Positions 8,441 to 18,315 of a stretch of DNA of 64,000 nt are shown piece by piece; within the stretch, counting starts at the first letter, position 1, and every line of letters starts with the position of its first letter. Under the pieces are notes generated by a model. The model was not told the origin of the DNA. It worked only from the letters and a program-made list of their open reading frames with translations, and searched no databases. The position numbers and the translations under genes are program-made. This DNA is from Croceicoccus hydrothermalis (GTDB lineage: Bacteria > Pseudomonadota > Alphaproteobacteria > Sphingomonadales > Sphingomonadaceae), in assembly GCF_022378335.1 (NCBI RefSeq), contig NZ_JAIQCI010000002.1, positions 124,001 through 188,000 of the forward strand, read 5' to 3'.

Positions 8441-8686
8441 ATGAAGAAATTCGCCATGGTTTTCGCAGCTGGCACGCTGGCACTCGGCCTTTCGGCCTGC
8501 GACGTGGATCAGACAGAAGAAGGTGAACTGCCCGAAGTCAATGTCGAGGGCGGCAACATGCCTGAATATGACGTCGAAGCTCCCGATGTGAACGTTGAGA
8601 CCGAAGAACGCACCGTGGAGGTGCCCGTCATCGACGTCGACACCCCCGATGCCGAGGGTGAACCGGCGACCGCACCGTCGGAATAA
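8441..8686 (+). CDS. Small acidic lipoprotein
   Basis: An 81-residue protein with a clean lipoprotein signal (MKKFAMVFAAG start, LSAC box, Cys18). The mature part is almost entirely acidic and Val/Pro-rich, with repeating EVNVE, DVNVE and EVPVIDVD strings and no lysine or arginine patch. I chose ATG 8441 over 8411 because it puts the signal peptide at the N-terminus and follows a GGGAT/GAG ribosome site. Unknown function; a repetitive acidic tail could bind cations or tether. A terminator follows directly. Confidence 0.72.
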   Translation: MKKFAMVFAAGTLALGLSACDVDQTEEGELPEVNVEGGNMPEYDVEAPDVNVETEERTVEVPVIDVDTPDAEGEPATAPSE

Positions 8687-8708
8687 CGGTTTCTGACGCA
8701 TGAGAAGC

Positions 8709-8742
8709 GGGCCGCGGACCTACTCGTCCGGCGGCCCGTTTT
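8709..8742 (+). terminator. Rho-independent terminator after the acidic lipoprotein gene
   Basis: GGGCCGCGGAC (8709-8719) pairs with GTCCGGCGGCCC (8726-8737) with one bulged base, loop of six, then TTTT. It sits between convergent genes (acidic lipoprotein and ruvX). Confidence 0.7.
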
Positions 8743-8747
8743 CGTAT

Positions 8748-9236
8748 TCAATCATCCGCGTCGAAGGCAAAGCCCCCGCTGCCGAGCGCGTCGATCGCGC
8801 CCTGAAGGATGATCGCGGCGGCGTGGCTGTCGATGCGGGTCGCACGGCGGGCGCGGCTGAAATCCTGTTCGATGAGCGCGCGTTCGGCGCCCACGGTAGA
8901 CAGCCTTTCATCCCATAGCAGCACCGGCAATGCGAACGCCTCGACCAGATTGCGGGCCAGCGCCCGGCTCGCCTGTGCGCGCGGTCCCTCGCTCCCGTCC
9001 ATGTTGCGCGGCAGGCCTACGACGAAACCCGCCACCCGGCGTTCGCGCACCATCGCCGCGATCGCATCGCGCAGGGCGCCGAACTTTCCGCGTGGATGCG
9101 TCTTTCCCGCCGTGGCAAAGTTCCAGCCCGCATCGCACGTGGCGAGTCCCACGGTCTTCGTGCCGGGGTCGATCCCGATCAGCACGCCGCCATCGGGCAG
9201 AGCGGCATCGAATTCGCGAATTCTCTCGGTAATCAT
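8748..9236 (-). CDS. ruvX: Putative pre-16S rRNA nuclease / Holliday-junction resolvase-like YqgF
   Basis: A 162-residue RNase H-fold nuclease, the essential YqgF/RuvX family that finishes the 16S rRNA 5' end. First catalytic Asp is in LIGIDPGTKTVG; the middle VVGLPRNMDGSEG and WDERLST motifs and the last Asp in RIDSHAA are intact. It overlaps the upstream DUF3089 gene by four bases (9233-9236), so the two are translated together. Confidence 0.93.
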   Translation of the reverse strand: MITERIREFDAALPDGGVLIGIDPGTKTVGLATCDAGWNFATAGKTHPRGKFGALRDAIAAMVRERRVAGFVVGLPRNMDGSEGPRAQASRALARNLVEAFALPVLLWDERLSTVGAERALIEQDFSRARRATRIDSHAAAIILQGAIDALGSGGFAFDADD

Positions 9237-10381
9237 CGGCCGCCACCGACAGGCGACGACGCCCCGCGCCGCCCCTCATCCCAGGACGATACGCGCGTCG
9301 CGACATCGCGCCGCAGATTGGCCCAGAACAGCGGAATATCATACACGTGGTAATTGTTGCCCGGCAGCACCGCATTGCCGAGATCGGGCGGGTCGCCGAT
9401 GAGCAGGATACCGCGCGGATCGCAGCGCGCCGGCACCGCCTCTTCGACCAGTCGCCCGCTGGTAAAATCGGCATTGGGAACGAGCGTGCCGAGATTGGCA
9501 CTGGCCGGAGCAGCGCCGCCGATGCCGCCGGTCAAAGGGTTGGAGCACAAAAGCTCCGTCTCCGCATTGGGAAGGCCGTTGAGCCCCAGCCCCGCCGAAT
9601 AGGACCGCAGCAACCGATCCGGATCGGCCGGTTCGGCAAAGCTCGACCAGCTCATCACGCATCCCGATTGCCCCGCATCGCTGCACGCCGGAAGGCCGAG
9701 CGCGGGCAGATCGTTCGCAATCGAAATCGGCCAGCCGATGAGATAGGCGGCGGCGATCCGGTCGGCGATGGGGGTGCCCGCGATCCGTTCGCGCAGCAGG
9801 CGCCGAAGGTGGAGCGCGCCCTGGCTATGCCCCGCTAGCACGATGGGCAGCGCCGGGTCCGCCTCCTCCTCGAAATGCGCGAATGCCTGCTCCACATCGC
9901 GGTAGGCCGCGTCGATCGCGCGCTGCGCCTCCGGCTTGTCGGTCAGGAATGCGCCCACCGCCGCCTGGCGATAGCGCGGGGCCCAGATCTGCTCGGCCCG
10001 GTTGAACGGGCTCGCCATGCCGCGCACGAACAGATCGGCCCGTTGCCGCGACGCCGCATCATCGAGCGGCGCGTTCCATGCATTGTTTTCGACAAAGCTG
10101 GTCGGATGGACGAAGAAGACCGCCGCGGCCATCCGCCCGTCGGTTTCGGTAAAACCCTCCGGGGTCCATCGCGCCGGATCGGAACCGTCCATGCCCGGCC
10201 GGCTTATCCACATCGCTGCCTTGGCATAGGCATTTTTGGGCAGGGCGTCCTGCTCTGTGAATTCGGTGTCGGGGACGAATGCGAATTCGGTCAGATCATC
10301 CGCGAAATAGGAGAGCGCCAGCGCGCCGACGATGATGACGACGATGAGAATTGCAATGACATACAGGAACTTGCGCGCCAT
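9233..10381 (-). CDS. DUF3089 alpha/beta-hydrolase, membrane-anchored
   Basis: A 382-residue protein with one N-terminal membrane helix (residues about 5-26) and a periplasmic alpha/beta-hydrolase body of the DUF3089 type. The nucleophile elbow is GHSQG, in AGHSQGALHLRRLL, and an earlier FFVHPTSF strand matches the family. Substrate is unknown; relatives are lipase-like. It lies between the AI-2E-type permease (three-base gap) and ruvX (four-base overlap). Confidence 0.85.
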   Translation of the reverse strand: MARKFLYVIAILIVVIIVGALALSYFADDLTEFAFVPDTEFTEQDALPKNAYAKAAMWISRPGMDGSDPARWTPEGFTETDGRMAAAVFFVHPTSFVENNAWNAPLDDAASRQRADLFVRGMASPFNRAEQIWAPRYRQAAVGAFLTDKPEAQRAIDAAYRDVEQAFAHFEEEADPALPIVLAGHSQGALHLRRLLRERIAGTPIADRIAAAYLIGWPISIANDLPALGLPACSDAGQSGCVMSWSSFAEPADPDRLLRSYSAGLGLNGLPNAETELLCSNPLTGGIGGAAPASANLGTLVPNADFTSGRLVEEAVPARCDPRGILLIGDPPDLGNAVLPGNNYHVYDIPLFWANLRRDVATRVSSWDEGRRGASSPVGGGR

Positions 10382-10384
10382 TGT

Positions 10385-11464
10385 TCAACCCCGCGCGGCC
10401 AGCGGATGATCCTCCCCCGCATGATCGGAACGGTGTTCGAGCATCGTCTTGACCATCGCGACGAGCGGGTCGGCGAGCGCCAGTCCCAGAATGCCGAACA
10501 GGATACCAAGGATGAGCTGCATCGCGAGCACGAGCGCGGGGGCGAGATCGACGGTTTTCTTCGCGATCATCGGCACCACGACATAGCCGTCGAACGTCTG
10601 TACCACCGCATAAACGCCGAGCGCGTAGAGCGCCATGTCGGTGCCCCCCGACAGCCCGACCAGCACCATCAGCACGCCCGAAATCACCGCGCCAATATTG
10701 GGAATGAACGCAAGCAGCCCGGTGATGAGGCCGAGCAGCGAGGCCATCGGCACGCCATAGGCGGCAAGCGCGATGCCGGTCAGGACGCCTTCGAACACCA
10801 TGCCGATGACCCGGCCGAACAGCAGGCGGCGCATCGTGGACGCCATCTTTTCCATCAGTTCAAGGAAGCTTCCCCGGCGCCGGTCGGGGAGCAGCCACGC
10901 GAGCCCGCGTTCGTAAAGCCTGGGTTCCGCCGCGAAATAGATGCCGAGGATCAGGATCAGGAAAAACGTGGTCAGACCGCCCACGACGCCGCCGATCATG
11001 CTCGTCACCTTGCCGATGCCGCCGACGCCCTGTTGCACGATGGTTTGCGTATTGGGAGCGATGCTAATGCCCTGCGAATCGAGCCAGTTCATGACGGTAT
11101 CGGCCTGACGGCGGACGAGGTCGGGAAACTGCGCCGCCTCGGCCGCGAACTGGGTGCCGGCAAAAAAGAGGAGCCAGGCCAGGAACGCCGTTGCGGCGAG
11201 AAGCACGAGCGCCACCCGCCATCCGCGCCCGATGGGCAGCACCCGGCCAAGGAGCCGCGCCCCGCCGTCGATCAGCGCAGCAAAGACGAGCCCGCCGAAA
11301 ATGACCAGCAAAGCCTGCGACATGTAGAGGCATAGGCCGAAGATCGCCGCGATCCCGAGCCACACGATCGCACGGCGCGCCTCGAACCGGAGGCGGGGGT
11401 CGGCGATGGTCGAGGGGCTGTGCCCCTGCGGGATCGCGTCGTTGTTGTGCGGTTCGTCGGTCAT
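10385..11464 (-). CDS. AI-2E family transporter
   Basis: A 359-residue polytopic membrane protein of the AI-2E/PerM family (PF01594). About eight hydrophobic segments are visible: pairs near residues 30-75, one near 85, a long soluble loop, then the typical C-terminal hairpins, including AFIPNIGAVISG and the conserved P-x-I-x-x-x-x-x-x-L-x-P region near residues 300-312. Members export autoinducer-2-like or other small solutes or act as Na+/H+ antiporters; the substrate cannot be told from sequence. It follows lepB after 57 bp in the position where rnc-era is often found in related genomes. Confidence 0.9.
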   Translation of the reverse strand: MTDEPHNNDAIPQGHSPSTIADPRLRFEARRAIVWLGIAAIFGLCLYMSQALLVIFGGLVFAALIDGGARLLGRVLPIGRGWRVALVLLAATAFLAWLLFFAGTQFAAEAAQFPDLVRRQADTVMNWLDSQGISIAPNTQTIVQQGVGGIGKVTSMIGGVVGGLTTFFLILILGIYFAAEPRLYERGLAWLLPDRRRGSFLELMEKMASTMRRLLFGRVIGMVFEGVLTGIALAAYGVPMASLLGLITGLLAFIPNIGAVISGVLMVLVGLSGGTDMALYALGVYAVVQTFDGYVVVPMIAKKTVDLAPALVLAMQLILGILFGILGLALADPLVAMVKTMLEHRSDHAGEDHPLAARG

Positions 11465-11521
11465 TGACGCGGTTTAACGCAATGGAATGCCTTTACAAGC
11501 GCGGCGTCGGCGCGCGCAGGA

Positions 11522-12436
11522 TCAGCGGGCGCCGGCGTGCTGTGTTCCATCGGTCTGCCGATGGCGGAGCGGCGGGCGCAAGCTTCCAAAAGCGCGCCCG
11601 TCGCGCAGCGCGCCGAACCAGGACAGCGGGTTCCATCCCTCGTTCCCGTCGAGCGAGAAGGTCACGAATTCGGCCCGGCCCCCGATGTCGGACAGCGGCA
11701 CCGGACCGCCGAGCCCAACGCCGGGCAAGGTTTCTCGGCTGTCGGCGCTATGGTCGCGATTGTCCCCCATGAGAAAGACATGCCCGGCAGGGATCGTGAT
11801 TTCGGGCCGGTTGTCGAGCTTCTGATTGATATGGTCGACGATCAGGTAGGACGCGCCATTGGGCAAGGTTTCGCGATAGGTCGGCAGTTCGTAGACCGAA
11901 CGCCCGCTCGGCAGGCGGCTGCGATAGGGTGCGAAGGCGGCGAGGCAGGGCACGCCATTGCATGTCAGCGCATCGTCGGCGTCGATCTGTACCGGCGGCT
12001 CGGCTTCCTGCGTGATCATGCGGCCGTTGAGCACGATGCGCCCGTCGCGAATGGCGATGCGGTCGCCGGGCAGGGCGACGACACGCTTGATCCAGTCTTC
12101 CTTCGCATGCGGCGGGCTGACGATGACGATATCGCCATATTCCGGCGTCCGGCCCAGCACGCGCATGTCCGACCGGGGCAGCGCATGGAACGAGGCCGAC
12201 ACCCACGACCAGCCATAGGGATATTTGCTCACCACTAGCCGGTCGCCGACCAACAGGTTCGGCATCATCGAGATCGACGGAATATAGAACGGTTTCGCAA
12301 CCAGCGAGTGAAAGCCGATCACCGCGAGCAGCATCAGCGCAAGCCCGGTGATTTCCCGCCGCCAGTCGACCGGCTCGTCCTTTTCGAAGGCGACCGGCGC
12401 CTGCGGGGCGGGGGGCGGCATCGTGCTCTCGGTCAC
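11522..12436 (-). CDS. lepB: Signal peptidase I
   Basis: A 304-residue inner-membrane protease that removes signal peptides from exported proteins. One membrane helix lies near residues 28-46. Catalytic Ser56 sits in SISMMP, and the general base Lys117 in [10 protein letters not shown]. The box E motif [11 protein letters not shown] is present near residue 240. The start is GTG 12436, overlapping the acpS stop; an ATG at 12421 is an alternative that changes only five residues. It belongs to a pyrE-pdxJ-acpS-lepB operon. Confidence 0.95.
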   Translation of the reverse strand: MTESTMPPPAPQAPVAFEKDEPVDWRREITGLALMLLAVIGFHSLVAKPFYIPSISMMPNLLVGDRLVVSKYPYGWSWVSASFHALPRSDMRVLGRTPEYGDIVIVSPPHAKEDWIKRVVALPGDRIAIRDGRIVLNGRMITQEAEPPVQIDADDALTCNGVPCLAAFAPYRSRLPSGRSVYELPTYRETLPNGASYLIVDHINQKLDNRPEITIPAGHVFLMGDNRDHSADSRETLPGVGLGGPVPLSDIGGRAEFVTFSLDGNEGWNPLSWFGALRDGRAFGSLRPPLRHRQTDGTQHAGAR

Positions 12437-12861
12437 GCGCGGGTTTCCTGTGGCGGCGCGGCGGTGGGCAACGCCTCTATGATGACGAAGGCCTGTGCCC
12501 AGGGATGGTCGTCGGTCATGGTGAGGTGCACTTTCGCCTCGTGCCCGGGCGGCACCATCTCGGCAAGCCGCGCCGCCGCCCCGCCCGAAAGCGCGAGCGT
12601 CGGCGCGCCCGACGGCGCATTGATCACGCCGATATCCTTCATGAAGACGCCGCGGCGAAAGCCGGTTCCCACCGCCTTGGAAAAGGCCTCCTTTGCCGCG
12701 AATCGCTTGGCATAGGTGCCGGCCTGCGTATGGGGGCGGCGTGCGGCCTTCGCCCGCTCAACCTCGGTGAACACGCGATTCTCGAATCGCGATCCGAAGC
12801 GGGACAGCGAATTGGCGATGCGGTCGATGTTGCAAAGGTCGGAACCCATCCCGATGATCAT
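12433..12861 (-). CDS. acpS: Holo-[acyl-carrier-protein] synthase
   Basis: A 142-residue phosphopantetheinyl transferase that converts apo-ACP to holo-ACP. The start at 12861 gives [15 protein letters not shown], with the Mg ligand Asp8. The second ligand, Glu58, lies in the signature [11 protein letters not shown] longer frame upstream has no family similarity, so I reject it. The stop overlaps lepB by four bases (GTGA). The 64-bp gap to pdxJ holds no clear signal. Confidence 0.95.
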   Translation of the reverse strand: MIIGMGSDLCNIDRIANSLSRFGSRFENRVFTEVERAKAARRPHTQAGTYAKRFAAKEAFSKAVGTGFRRGVFMKDIGVINAPSGAPTLALSGGAAARLAEMVPPGHEAKVHLTMTDDHPWAQAFVIIEALPTAAPPQETRA

Positions 12862-12925
12862 GGCAAGCGGTCTAGCGGCAAAACCATGACGGTGGAACGG
12901 ACAAGTTGCACGGTTCGGCGCGCGT

Positions 12926-13675
12926 CTACCTCGCCTCATCCATGAGCGTGCGCATCCGCCGCACCGCATTTTCCAGCCCCACGAACACCGCCTCGCCAAT
13001 GAGATAATGCCCGATATTGAGCTCGGCGAGCTGCGGAATGGCGGCGACCGGCATCACATTGTCATAGGTCAGCCCGTGGCCGGCATGCGGTTCGATCCCG
13101 TTCTTTGCGGCCAGCGCGGCCATGTCGGCGAGCCGTTTCAGTTCGACCGCGCGCGCATCGCCCGTCGCATGGGCATATTCGCCGGTGTGAAACTCGACGA
13201 CCGGCGCGCCGAGCTGCATCGCCGCCTCGATCTGCCGTTCCTCCGGCTCGATAAAGAGGCTGACGCGGATGCCGGCATCGGCAAGGCGTGCGCAGATGGG
13301 GGCAAGCCGGTTGTGCTGCCCTGCGGCGTCGAGCCCGCCTTCGGTCGTGCGCTCCTCGCGCTTTTCCGGCACGATGCAGGCGGCGTGCGGCGCGTGGCGC
13401 AATGCGATGGCGAGCATCTCCTCCGTCGCCGCCATCTCCAGGTTCAGCGGAAGATCGGTCGCATCCTGTATCCGGCGCAGATCCGCGTCGCGAATATGGC
13501 GGCGATCCTCGCGCAGATGGGCGGTGATGCCGTCGCCGCCGACCGATGCGACGATTTGCGCCGCGCGGACCGGATCGGGATGGTCGCCGCCGCGCGCGTT
13601 GCGGATGGTCGCGACATGGTCGATATTGACGCCGAGCCGGAGCGGCTGCGCGTGCGATGGGCCGCGCACGGTCAT
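12926..13675 (-). CDS. pdxJ: Pyridoxine 5'-phosphate synthase
   Basis: A 249-residue TIM-barrel enzyme that condenses 1-deoxyxylulose 5-phosphate with aminoacetone phosphate to pyridoxine 5'-phosphate in vitamin B6 synthesis. It opens with [19 protein letters not shown], the family signature with catalytic His. [12 protein letters not shown] and the closing [11 protein letters not shown] phosphate loop are also present. Start codon overlaps the pyrE stop by four bases, giving tight coupling. Confidence 0.97.
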   Translation of the reverse strand: MTVRGPSHAQPLRLGVNIDHVATIRNARGGDHPDPVRAAQIVASVGGDGITAHLREDRRHIRDADLRRIQDATDLPLNLEMAATEEMLAIALRHAPHAACIVPEKREERTTEGGLDAAGQHNRLAPICARLADAGIRVSLFIEPEERQIEAAMQLGAPVVEFHTGEYAHATGDARAVELKRLADMAALAAKNGIEPHAGHGLTYDNVMPVAAIPQLAELNIGHYLIGEAVFVGLENAVRRMRTLMDEAR

Positions 13676-14253
13676 GCCTTCCGGCTGCCCGGCTTCGTCA
13701 CGGGGATCGCGGCGAGTTCCGCGGGCACTTCGTCGGGCGCATAGGTGGGGAAGCGGATTTCGACGAGCGGCACGAAGGGAATGTCGAACGTGGCGTCGCC
13801 GCCCGAACGGTCGACCAGGCTGGCGAGTGCGATGACCTCGCCGCCTTCATCCTCGACCGCGCGGATCGCCTCCCGGCTGGAAAGGCCGGTCGTCACGACA
13901 TCCTCCACCATCAGGATTTTTTCACCCGGTGCGATGTCGAAACCCCGGCGCAATTCGAAGGTGCCGGTCGGCCGTTCCACGAACACCGCGTCGCGGCCGA
14001 GCGCGCGGCCCATTTCCTGCCCGATGATAATGCCGCCCATCGCGGGGGAGACGACCTTGTCGATACGCGCGCGCAGATCGCGCGGCAGTTTCGCGGCAAG
14101 CGCGGCGGCGAGCCGCCCTGCCCGGTCCGGATTCATAAGGACGCGCGCACATTGCAGGTAATGCGCACTATGCCGCCCCGACGAAAGTTTGAAATGCCCT
14201 TCGAGCAATGCGCCCGCGGCGCGAAATTCGGCGAGGATGCTGGTCTCGTTCAT
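13672..14253 (-). CDS. pyrE: Orotate phosphoribosyltransferase
   Basis: A 193-residue pyrimidine-synthesis enzyme joining orotate and PRPP to OMP. The start at 14253 follows family length; upstream in-frame codons have no similarity. The PRPP motif is [28 protein letters not shown] near the N-terminus contacts orotate. First gene of the pyrE-pdxJ-acpS-lepB operon, divergent from the oxidase operon with 250 bp between them. Confidence 0.96.
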   Translation of the reverse strand: MNETSILAEFRAAGALLEGHFKLSSGRHSAHYLQCARVLMNPDRAGRLAAALAAKLPRDLRARIDKVVSPAMGGIIIGQEMGRALGRDAVFVERPTGTFELRRGFDIAPGEKILMVEDVVTTGLSSREAIRAVEDEGGEVIALASLVDRSGGDATFDIPFVPLVEIRFPTYAPDEVPAELAAIPVTKPGSRKA

Positions 14254-14355
14254 GGGTTGCGTCTGCCTTGGTTTCGGTGCGGCGGTGGTATGGCCGGGCA
14301 AGCCTGCGCCATGGCCCGTGCGCCCTGCCTCTATAAAAATATCCCCTAGAGGTGC

Positions 14356-14384
14356 TTGAGACGGGCCGCAAGCGCGCGTATAGG
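14356..14384 (+). promoter_or_regulatory. Candidate promoter of the cytochrome oxidase operon
   Basis: TTGAGA (14356-14361), a 17-base spacer and TATAGG (14379-14384) make a good sigma-70-type match (5 of 6 and 4 of 6). The start point would be near 14391, giving a leader of about 110 bases before coxB. Assigned by eye. Confidence 0.5.
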
Positions 14385-14503
14385 CCGGCTCGCAAGTGAA
14401 GGCGAAACGTGCCATAATGTCGGTTGACGGCATGGTCCGTCACGACGATGCACTTCGCGAACCTTAGGATTCAGGCAGGAAAGCGAGCGAACTGGTGAGC
14501 AAC

Positions 14504-15559
14504 ATGCGCCGCGCGGCTGACAAGATTAAAACGGCGGGATTCGGTCTCGCCATGGGTGTGGCATTTCTGCCGCAAACCGTGCTGGCCGCAATTGCGCCTG
14601 CCCAACCTGACGTCATCGAAAACGCGCCGGCCGCGGTTCCCGCCGCCGCCCCCGTTGCCGAGGCGGCGCCGGCTGGCTCCTACACGCCGATGGCTCCGAC
14701 CGCGGGCAAGGGCATGCCGGTCGATGGCGCCATCGGATTTCAGGACCAGTATTCGCCGATCGGCGAATATGGCCTCTGGATGCACAATGCGATCCTGATG
14801 CCGGTCATCGTAATGGTGTCGCTGATCGTGCTGTTCCTGATGCTGTGGGTGATGGTGAAATATCGCCGCGCCGCGAACCCGACGCCATCGAAAACCGCGC
14901 ACAACACCGTGGTCGAGGTGATCTGGACGCTGCTGCCCGTGCTCATCCTGCTCGGCATCGCGGTTCCGTCGATCGACCTGCTCGCCAAGCAGTATGAAAC
15001 GGCGCCTGAGGATGCCCTTACCGTGAAGGTTACGGGTTATCAGTGGTATTGGGGTTATACCTACCCCGACTATGGCGATTTCGAGGTGATCTCGAACATG
15101 ATGGACGAGGATGAGGCCATCGCCAATGGCGAGCCGCCGCAGCTGGCCGTGGACAACCGTCTTGTCGTTCCGGTCGGCGAGCCCATCCGGATTCAGACGA
15201 TCGGCGCTGATGTCATCCACTCCTTCGCCGTTCCCTCGCTCTGGTTCAAGCTGGACGCGGTTCCGGGCCGCCTCAACGAAAAAATGCTCATCGTCGAGGA
15301 GCCGGGCGTGTATTACGGGCAGTGTATGGAGCTTTGCGGCGCGCGTCACGGTTACATGCCGATCGCGGTCGAGGCTCTCCCCCGTGCGCAGTTCGAGCAA
15401 TGGGTGCTGACGCAGCCGGGCGGAACGTTGGGCGATGAACCGTCCGACGTGACCGAAATCCCCGGCATTCAGCAGCCCGAATCCGCAATTCCCGGGGCGG
15501 CCGGTGCCCGCAACCCCGCCCCCGAAGGCGCCGCCGCCACCGCGGCCCCGACCGTCTAA
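14504..15559 (+). CDS. coxB: Cytochrome c oxidase subunit II
   Basis: Electron-entry subunit of an aa3-type oxidase. A signal-like N-terminal segment is followed by two membrane helices (about residues 90-115 and 140-160 counted from this start). The periplasmic cupredoxin domain holds the binuclear CuA site CMELCGARHGYM (about residues 274-285) and the aromatic electron-entry patch YQWYWGY. Start could be GTG 14495 or ATG 14504; I prefer ATG, with GGTGAG just upstream. A Pro/Ala-rich tail ends the protein. First gene of the oxidase cluster. Confidence 0.96.
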   Translation: MRRAADKIKTAGFGLAMGVAFLPQTVLAAIAPAQPDVIENAPAAVPAAAPVAEAAPAGSYTPMAPTAGKGMPVDGAIGFQDQYSPIGEYGLWMHNAILMPVIVMVSLIVLFLMLWVMVKYRRAANPTPSKTAHNTVVEVIWTLLPVLILLGIAVPSIDLLAKQYETAPEDALTVKVTGYQWYWGYTYPDYGDFEVISNMMDEDEAIANGEPPQLAVDNRLVVPVGEPIRIQTIGADVIHSFAVPSLWFKLDAVPGRLNEKMLIVEEPGVYYGQCMELCGARHGYMPIAVEALPRAQFEQWVLTQPGGTLGDEPSDVTEIPGIQQPESAIPGAAGARNPAPEGAAATAAPTV

Positions 15560-15579
15560 GAAGGTAAAGGTTTCCAGAC

Positions 15580-17280
15580 ATGGCTACCACCGCTCACCCC
15601 GACCATCATCCCGCGCATGACCACGCGCACGATCTGCATAGCCATGCGGATCACAAGCCGTCGTTCTTCGCGCGCTGGTTCATGTCCACCAACCACAAGG
15701 ACATCGGTACGCTCTACCTGATCTTCTCGATCTTCGCGGCCATCATCGGCGGCGGGATTTCGGGTATCATGCGGGCCGAGCTGGCCGAACCGGGCATTCA
15801 GGTGCTCGGCTGGTGGGCACAGTTCCTCGGCGGCGGCGAGGCGGTCGATTTCGATCAGACGCTGCACCTGTGGAACGTCCTGATTTCCGCGCACGGCCTG
15901 ATCATGGTGTTCTTCGTCGTGATGCCGGCGATGATCGGCGGTTTCGCCAACTGGTTCGTACCGATCATGATCGGCGCGCCCGACATGGCATTCCCGCGGA
16001 TGAACAACATCAGCTTCTGGCTGACGTTCATGGGTTTCTGCTCGCTGATGATCTCGGCCTTCATGCCGGGCGGCACCGGCACGGGCGCCGGTACGGGCTG
16101 GACCGTTTACGCACCGCTGTCGACTACGGGTTCGCCCGGGCCGGCGGTCGATTTCGCCATTTTCGCGCTGCACCTTGCCGGTGCGGGCTCGATCATGGGT
16201 GCGATCAATTTCATCACCACGATCTTCAACATGCGCGCGCCGGGCATGACCCTGCACAAGATGCCGCTGTTCGTTTGGTCGGTGCTGGTCACGGCGTTCC
16301 TGCTGCTGCTCGCTCTACCGGTTCTGGCCGCGGCGATCACCATGCTGCTCACCGACCGTAACTTCGGGACGACGTTCTTCGATCCCGTCGGCGGTGGTGA
16401 TCCCGTCCTTTATCAGCACCTGTTCTGGTTCTTCGGCCACCCCGAAGTGTACATCATGATCCTGCCGGGCTTCGGCATCATCAGCCAGATCGTCTCCACC
16501 TTCAGCCGCAAACCCGTGTTCGGCTATCTCGGCATGGCCTATGCCATGGTCGCGATCGGCGTCGTCGGCTTCGTCGTGTGGGCGCACCACATGTACACGG
16601 TCGGCCTGTCGGTGAACGAAAAGATGTACTTCACCGCCGCCACCATGATCATCGCGGTGCCGACCGGCATCAAGATCTTCAGCTGGATCGCAACCATGTG
16701 GGGCGGCAGCCTGGAGTTCAAATCGCCGATGTGGTGGGCGCTGGGCTTCATCTTCCTGTTTACCGTGGGCGGCGTGACCGGCGTCGTGCTGGCCAATGGC
16801 GGCGTCGACGACAACCTGCACGACAGCTATTACGTCGTTGCGCACTTCCACTACGTGTTGTCGCTCGGCGCGGTGACCGCCATGTTCGCGGGCTGGTATT
16901 ACTGGTTCCCGAAGATGTTCGGTCGCTGGCATTCGGAACTGCTGTCGAAGATTCAGTTCGTAATCTTCTTCATCGGCGTGAACCTCGTGTTCTTCCCCAT
17001 GCACTTCCTCGGCATGCAGGGCATGGCGCGCCGCTATCCCGACTACACCCCGGCGTTCAGCTATTGGAACCATCTGTCCTCGGTCGGCTATATCATCATG
17101 GCGATCAGCGTCGGCGTGTTCTTCCTGAACATCATCTACGCCATCGTTGCGGGCAAGAAGCCGGCCCCGAACTACTGGGGTGAGGGTGCGACCACGCTGG
17201 AATGGACGCTGTCCAGCCCGCCGCCGTTCCACCAGTTCGAAACGCTGCCCGAAATCGACGATCACGCCCACGCGCATTGA
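15580..17280 (+). CDS. ctaD: Cytochrome c oxidase subunit I (aa3 type)
   Basis: A 566-residue, twelve-helix catalytic subunit carrying heme a and the heme a3-CuB centre. Seen: a His-rich N-terminal tail; low-spin heme ligand region in the [14 protein letters not shown] helix; CuB motif [17 protein letters not shown] with the cross-linked His-Tyr pair; a double His in WAHHMYTVG; and [14 protein letters not shown] for the heme ligands. The E of the D-channel GHPEVY motif marks a type A heme-copper oxidase. Starts 20 bp after coxB and is followed by a strong hairpin. Confidence 0.98.
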   Translation: MATTAHPDHHPAHDHAHDLHSHADHKPSFFARWFMSTNHKDIGTLYLIFSIFAAIIGGGISGIMRAELAEPGIQVLGWWAQFLGGGEAVDFDQTLHLWNVLISAHGLIMVFFVVMPAMIGGFANWFVPIMIGAPDMAFPRMNNISFWLTFMGFCSLMISAFMPGGTGTGAGTGWTVYAPLSTTGSPGPAVDFAIFALHLAGAGSIMGAINFITTIFNMRAPGMTLHKMPLFVWSVLVTAFLLLLALPVLAAAITMLLTDRNFGTTFFDPVGGGDPVLYQHLFWFFGHPEVYIMILPGFGIISQIVSTFSRKPVFGYLGMAYAMVAIGVVGFVVWAHHMYTVGLSVNEKMYFTAATMIIAVPTGIKIFSWIATMWGGSLEFKSPMWWALGFIFLFTVGGVTGVVLANGGVDDNLHDSYYVVAHFHYVLSLGAVTAMFAGWYYWFPKMFGRWHSELLSKIQFVIFFIGVNLVFFPMHFLGMQGMARRYPDYTPAFSYWNHLSSVGYIIMAISVGVFFLNIIYAIVAGKKPAPNYWGEGATTLEWTLSSPPPFHQFETLPEIDDHAHAH

Positions 17281-17307
17281 TCGCCTTATCCGGCGCGAAG
17301 GCACCGG

Positions 17308-17347
17308 GCGCCCCGGCGGATACTCTCCGCCGGGGCGCTTTGCGTTT
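17308..17347 (+). terminator. Perfect 13-bp hairpin between ctaD and ctaB
   Basis: GCGCCCCGGCGGA (17308-17320) pairs perfectly with TCCGCCGGGGCGC (17326-17338) around loop TACTC, followed by TTTGCGTTT. It lies inside the oxidase cluster, so it probably works as a partial terminator, or protects the ctaD message, and lowers expression of the assembly genes. Confidence 0.75.
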
Positions 17348-17394
17348 GCGATGCGGGCTTTGCGCTTGCTCTCTTTGCAGCTATAGGCCCCTCC

Positions 17395-18315
17395 ATGATC
17401 ACCGCAGACCATAGCGTCGCCCTGCCGACGCACTGGCGCGACTTCCTTGCGCTCACCAAGCCGCGCGTGATGACGCTCGTGGTCTTTACCGGATTGTGCG
17501 GGTTGCTTGCGGCGCCCGGCTCGATCCATCCGGTCATCGCGTTCACCGCCATATTGTGTATCGCCGTAGGGGCCGGGGGTGCCGCGGCGCTCAATCAATG
17601 GTACGAAGCCGAGATCGACCGCGGGATGAAACGCACGGCGAACCGGCCACTTCCCGCCGGCCGCATGGAACGCGGAAGCGCGCGGGATTTCGGCATCGCC
17701 CTTTCGGCAGGATCGGTCATGGTCATGGGGCTGGGCGTGGGCTGGCTCGCCGCGATCCTGCTCGTTGTCTCCATCGTATATTACGCGGTGGTCTACACCA
17801 TGTGGCTGAAGCCCCGCACGCCGCAGAACATCGTCGTCGGCGGCGGTGCCGGTGCTTTTCCGCCCCTGATTGGCTGGGTCGCGGTGACGGGTGAGATTAC
17901 GCTCATGCCGGTCGTACTCTTCGCGATCATCTTCTTGTGGACGCCGCCGCACTTCTGGGCGCTCGCGCTTTTTGTGAAAACCGATTATGCCAATGTCGGC
18001 ATACCGATGATGCCCGTCGTCGCGGGCGAAAAGGCCACCCGCCGTCAGATCCTCGCCTACACGGTCATTCTCGCCCCGGTCGCGATGGCGCCGTGGTTCA
18101 TCGGCGGGGCGGGCGCGATCTACGCCATCGGTGCGGCGCTGTTGTCGGCCGCGTTCTTCGCGCTTGCGGTGCCGGTCGGCACGCGTTTTTCGGGTGCGGA
18201 CGATGCGATGAAACCGGAAAAGCGTCTCTTCGCCTTCTCGATCCTTTACCTGTTCGCGCTGTTCGGTGTGCTGGTGGCGGATCGCCTTGCTGCCAATTAT
18301 GGATGGATTGCATGA
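17395..18315 (+). CDS. ctaB: Protoheme IX farnesyltransferase (heme O synthase)
   Basis: A 306-residue polytopic prenyltransferase that adds a farnesyl tail to heme b to make heme O, the precursor of heme A in this oxidase. The first Asp-rich site is within the [20 protein letters not shown] segment; the second polar loop is in the [12 protein letters not shown] region. About nine membrane helices. Follows the ctaD hairpin and overlaps the next small gene by four bases. Confidence 0.96.
   Translation: MITADHSVALPTHWRDFLALTKPRVMTLVVFTGLCGLLAAPGSIHPVIAFTAILCIAVGAGGAAALNQWYEAEIDRGMKRTANRPLPAGRMERGSARDFGIALSAGSVMVMGLGVGWLAAILLVVSIVYYAVVYTMWLKPRTPQNIVVGGGAGAFPPLIGWVAVTGEITLMPVVLFAIIFLWTPPHFWALALFVKTDYANVGIPMMPVVAGEKATRRQILAYTVILAPVAMAPWFIGGAGAIYAIGAALLSAAFFALAVPVGTRFSGADDAMKPEKRLFAFSILYLFALFGVLVADRLAANYGWIA

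Noticed and set aside
9875-11335. A 486-residue plus-strand open frame rich in His, Arg and Asp
   Set aside because: It is antisense to the DUF3089 and AI-2E genes; its composition is typical of a shadow frame and no domain is visible.
16315-17952. A 545-residue minus-strand open frame
   Set aside because: It is antisense to the cytochrome oxidase subunit I and ctaB genes, which are certain.
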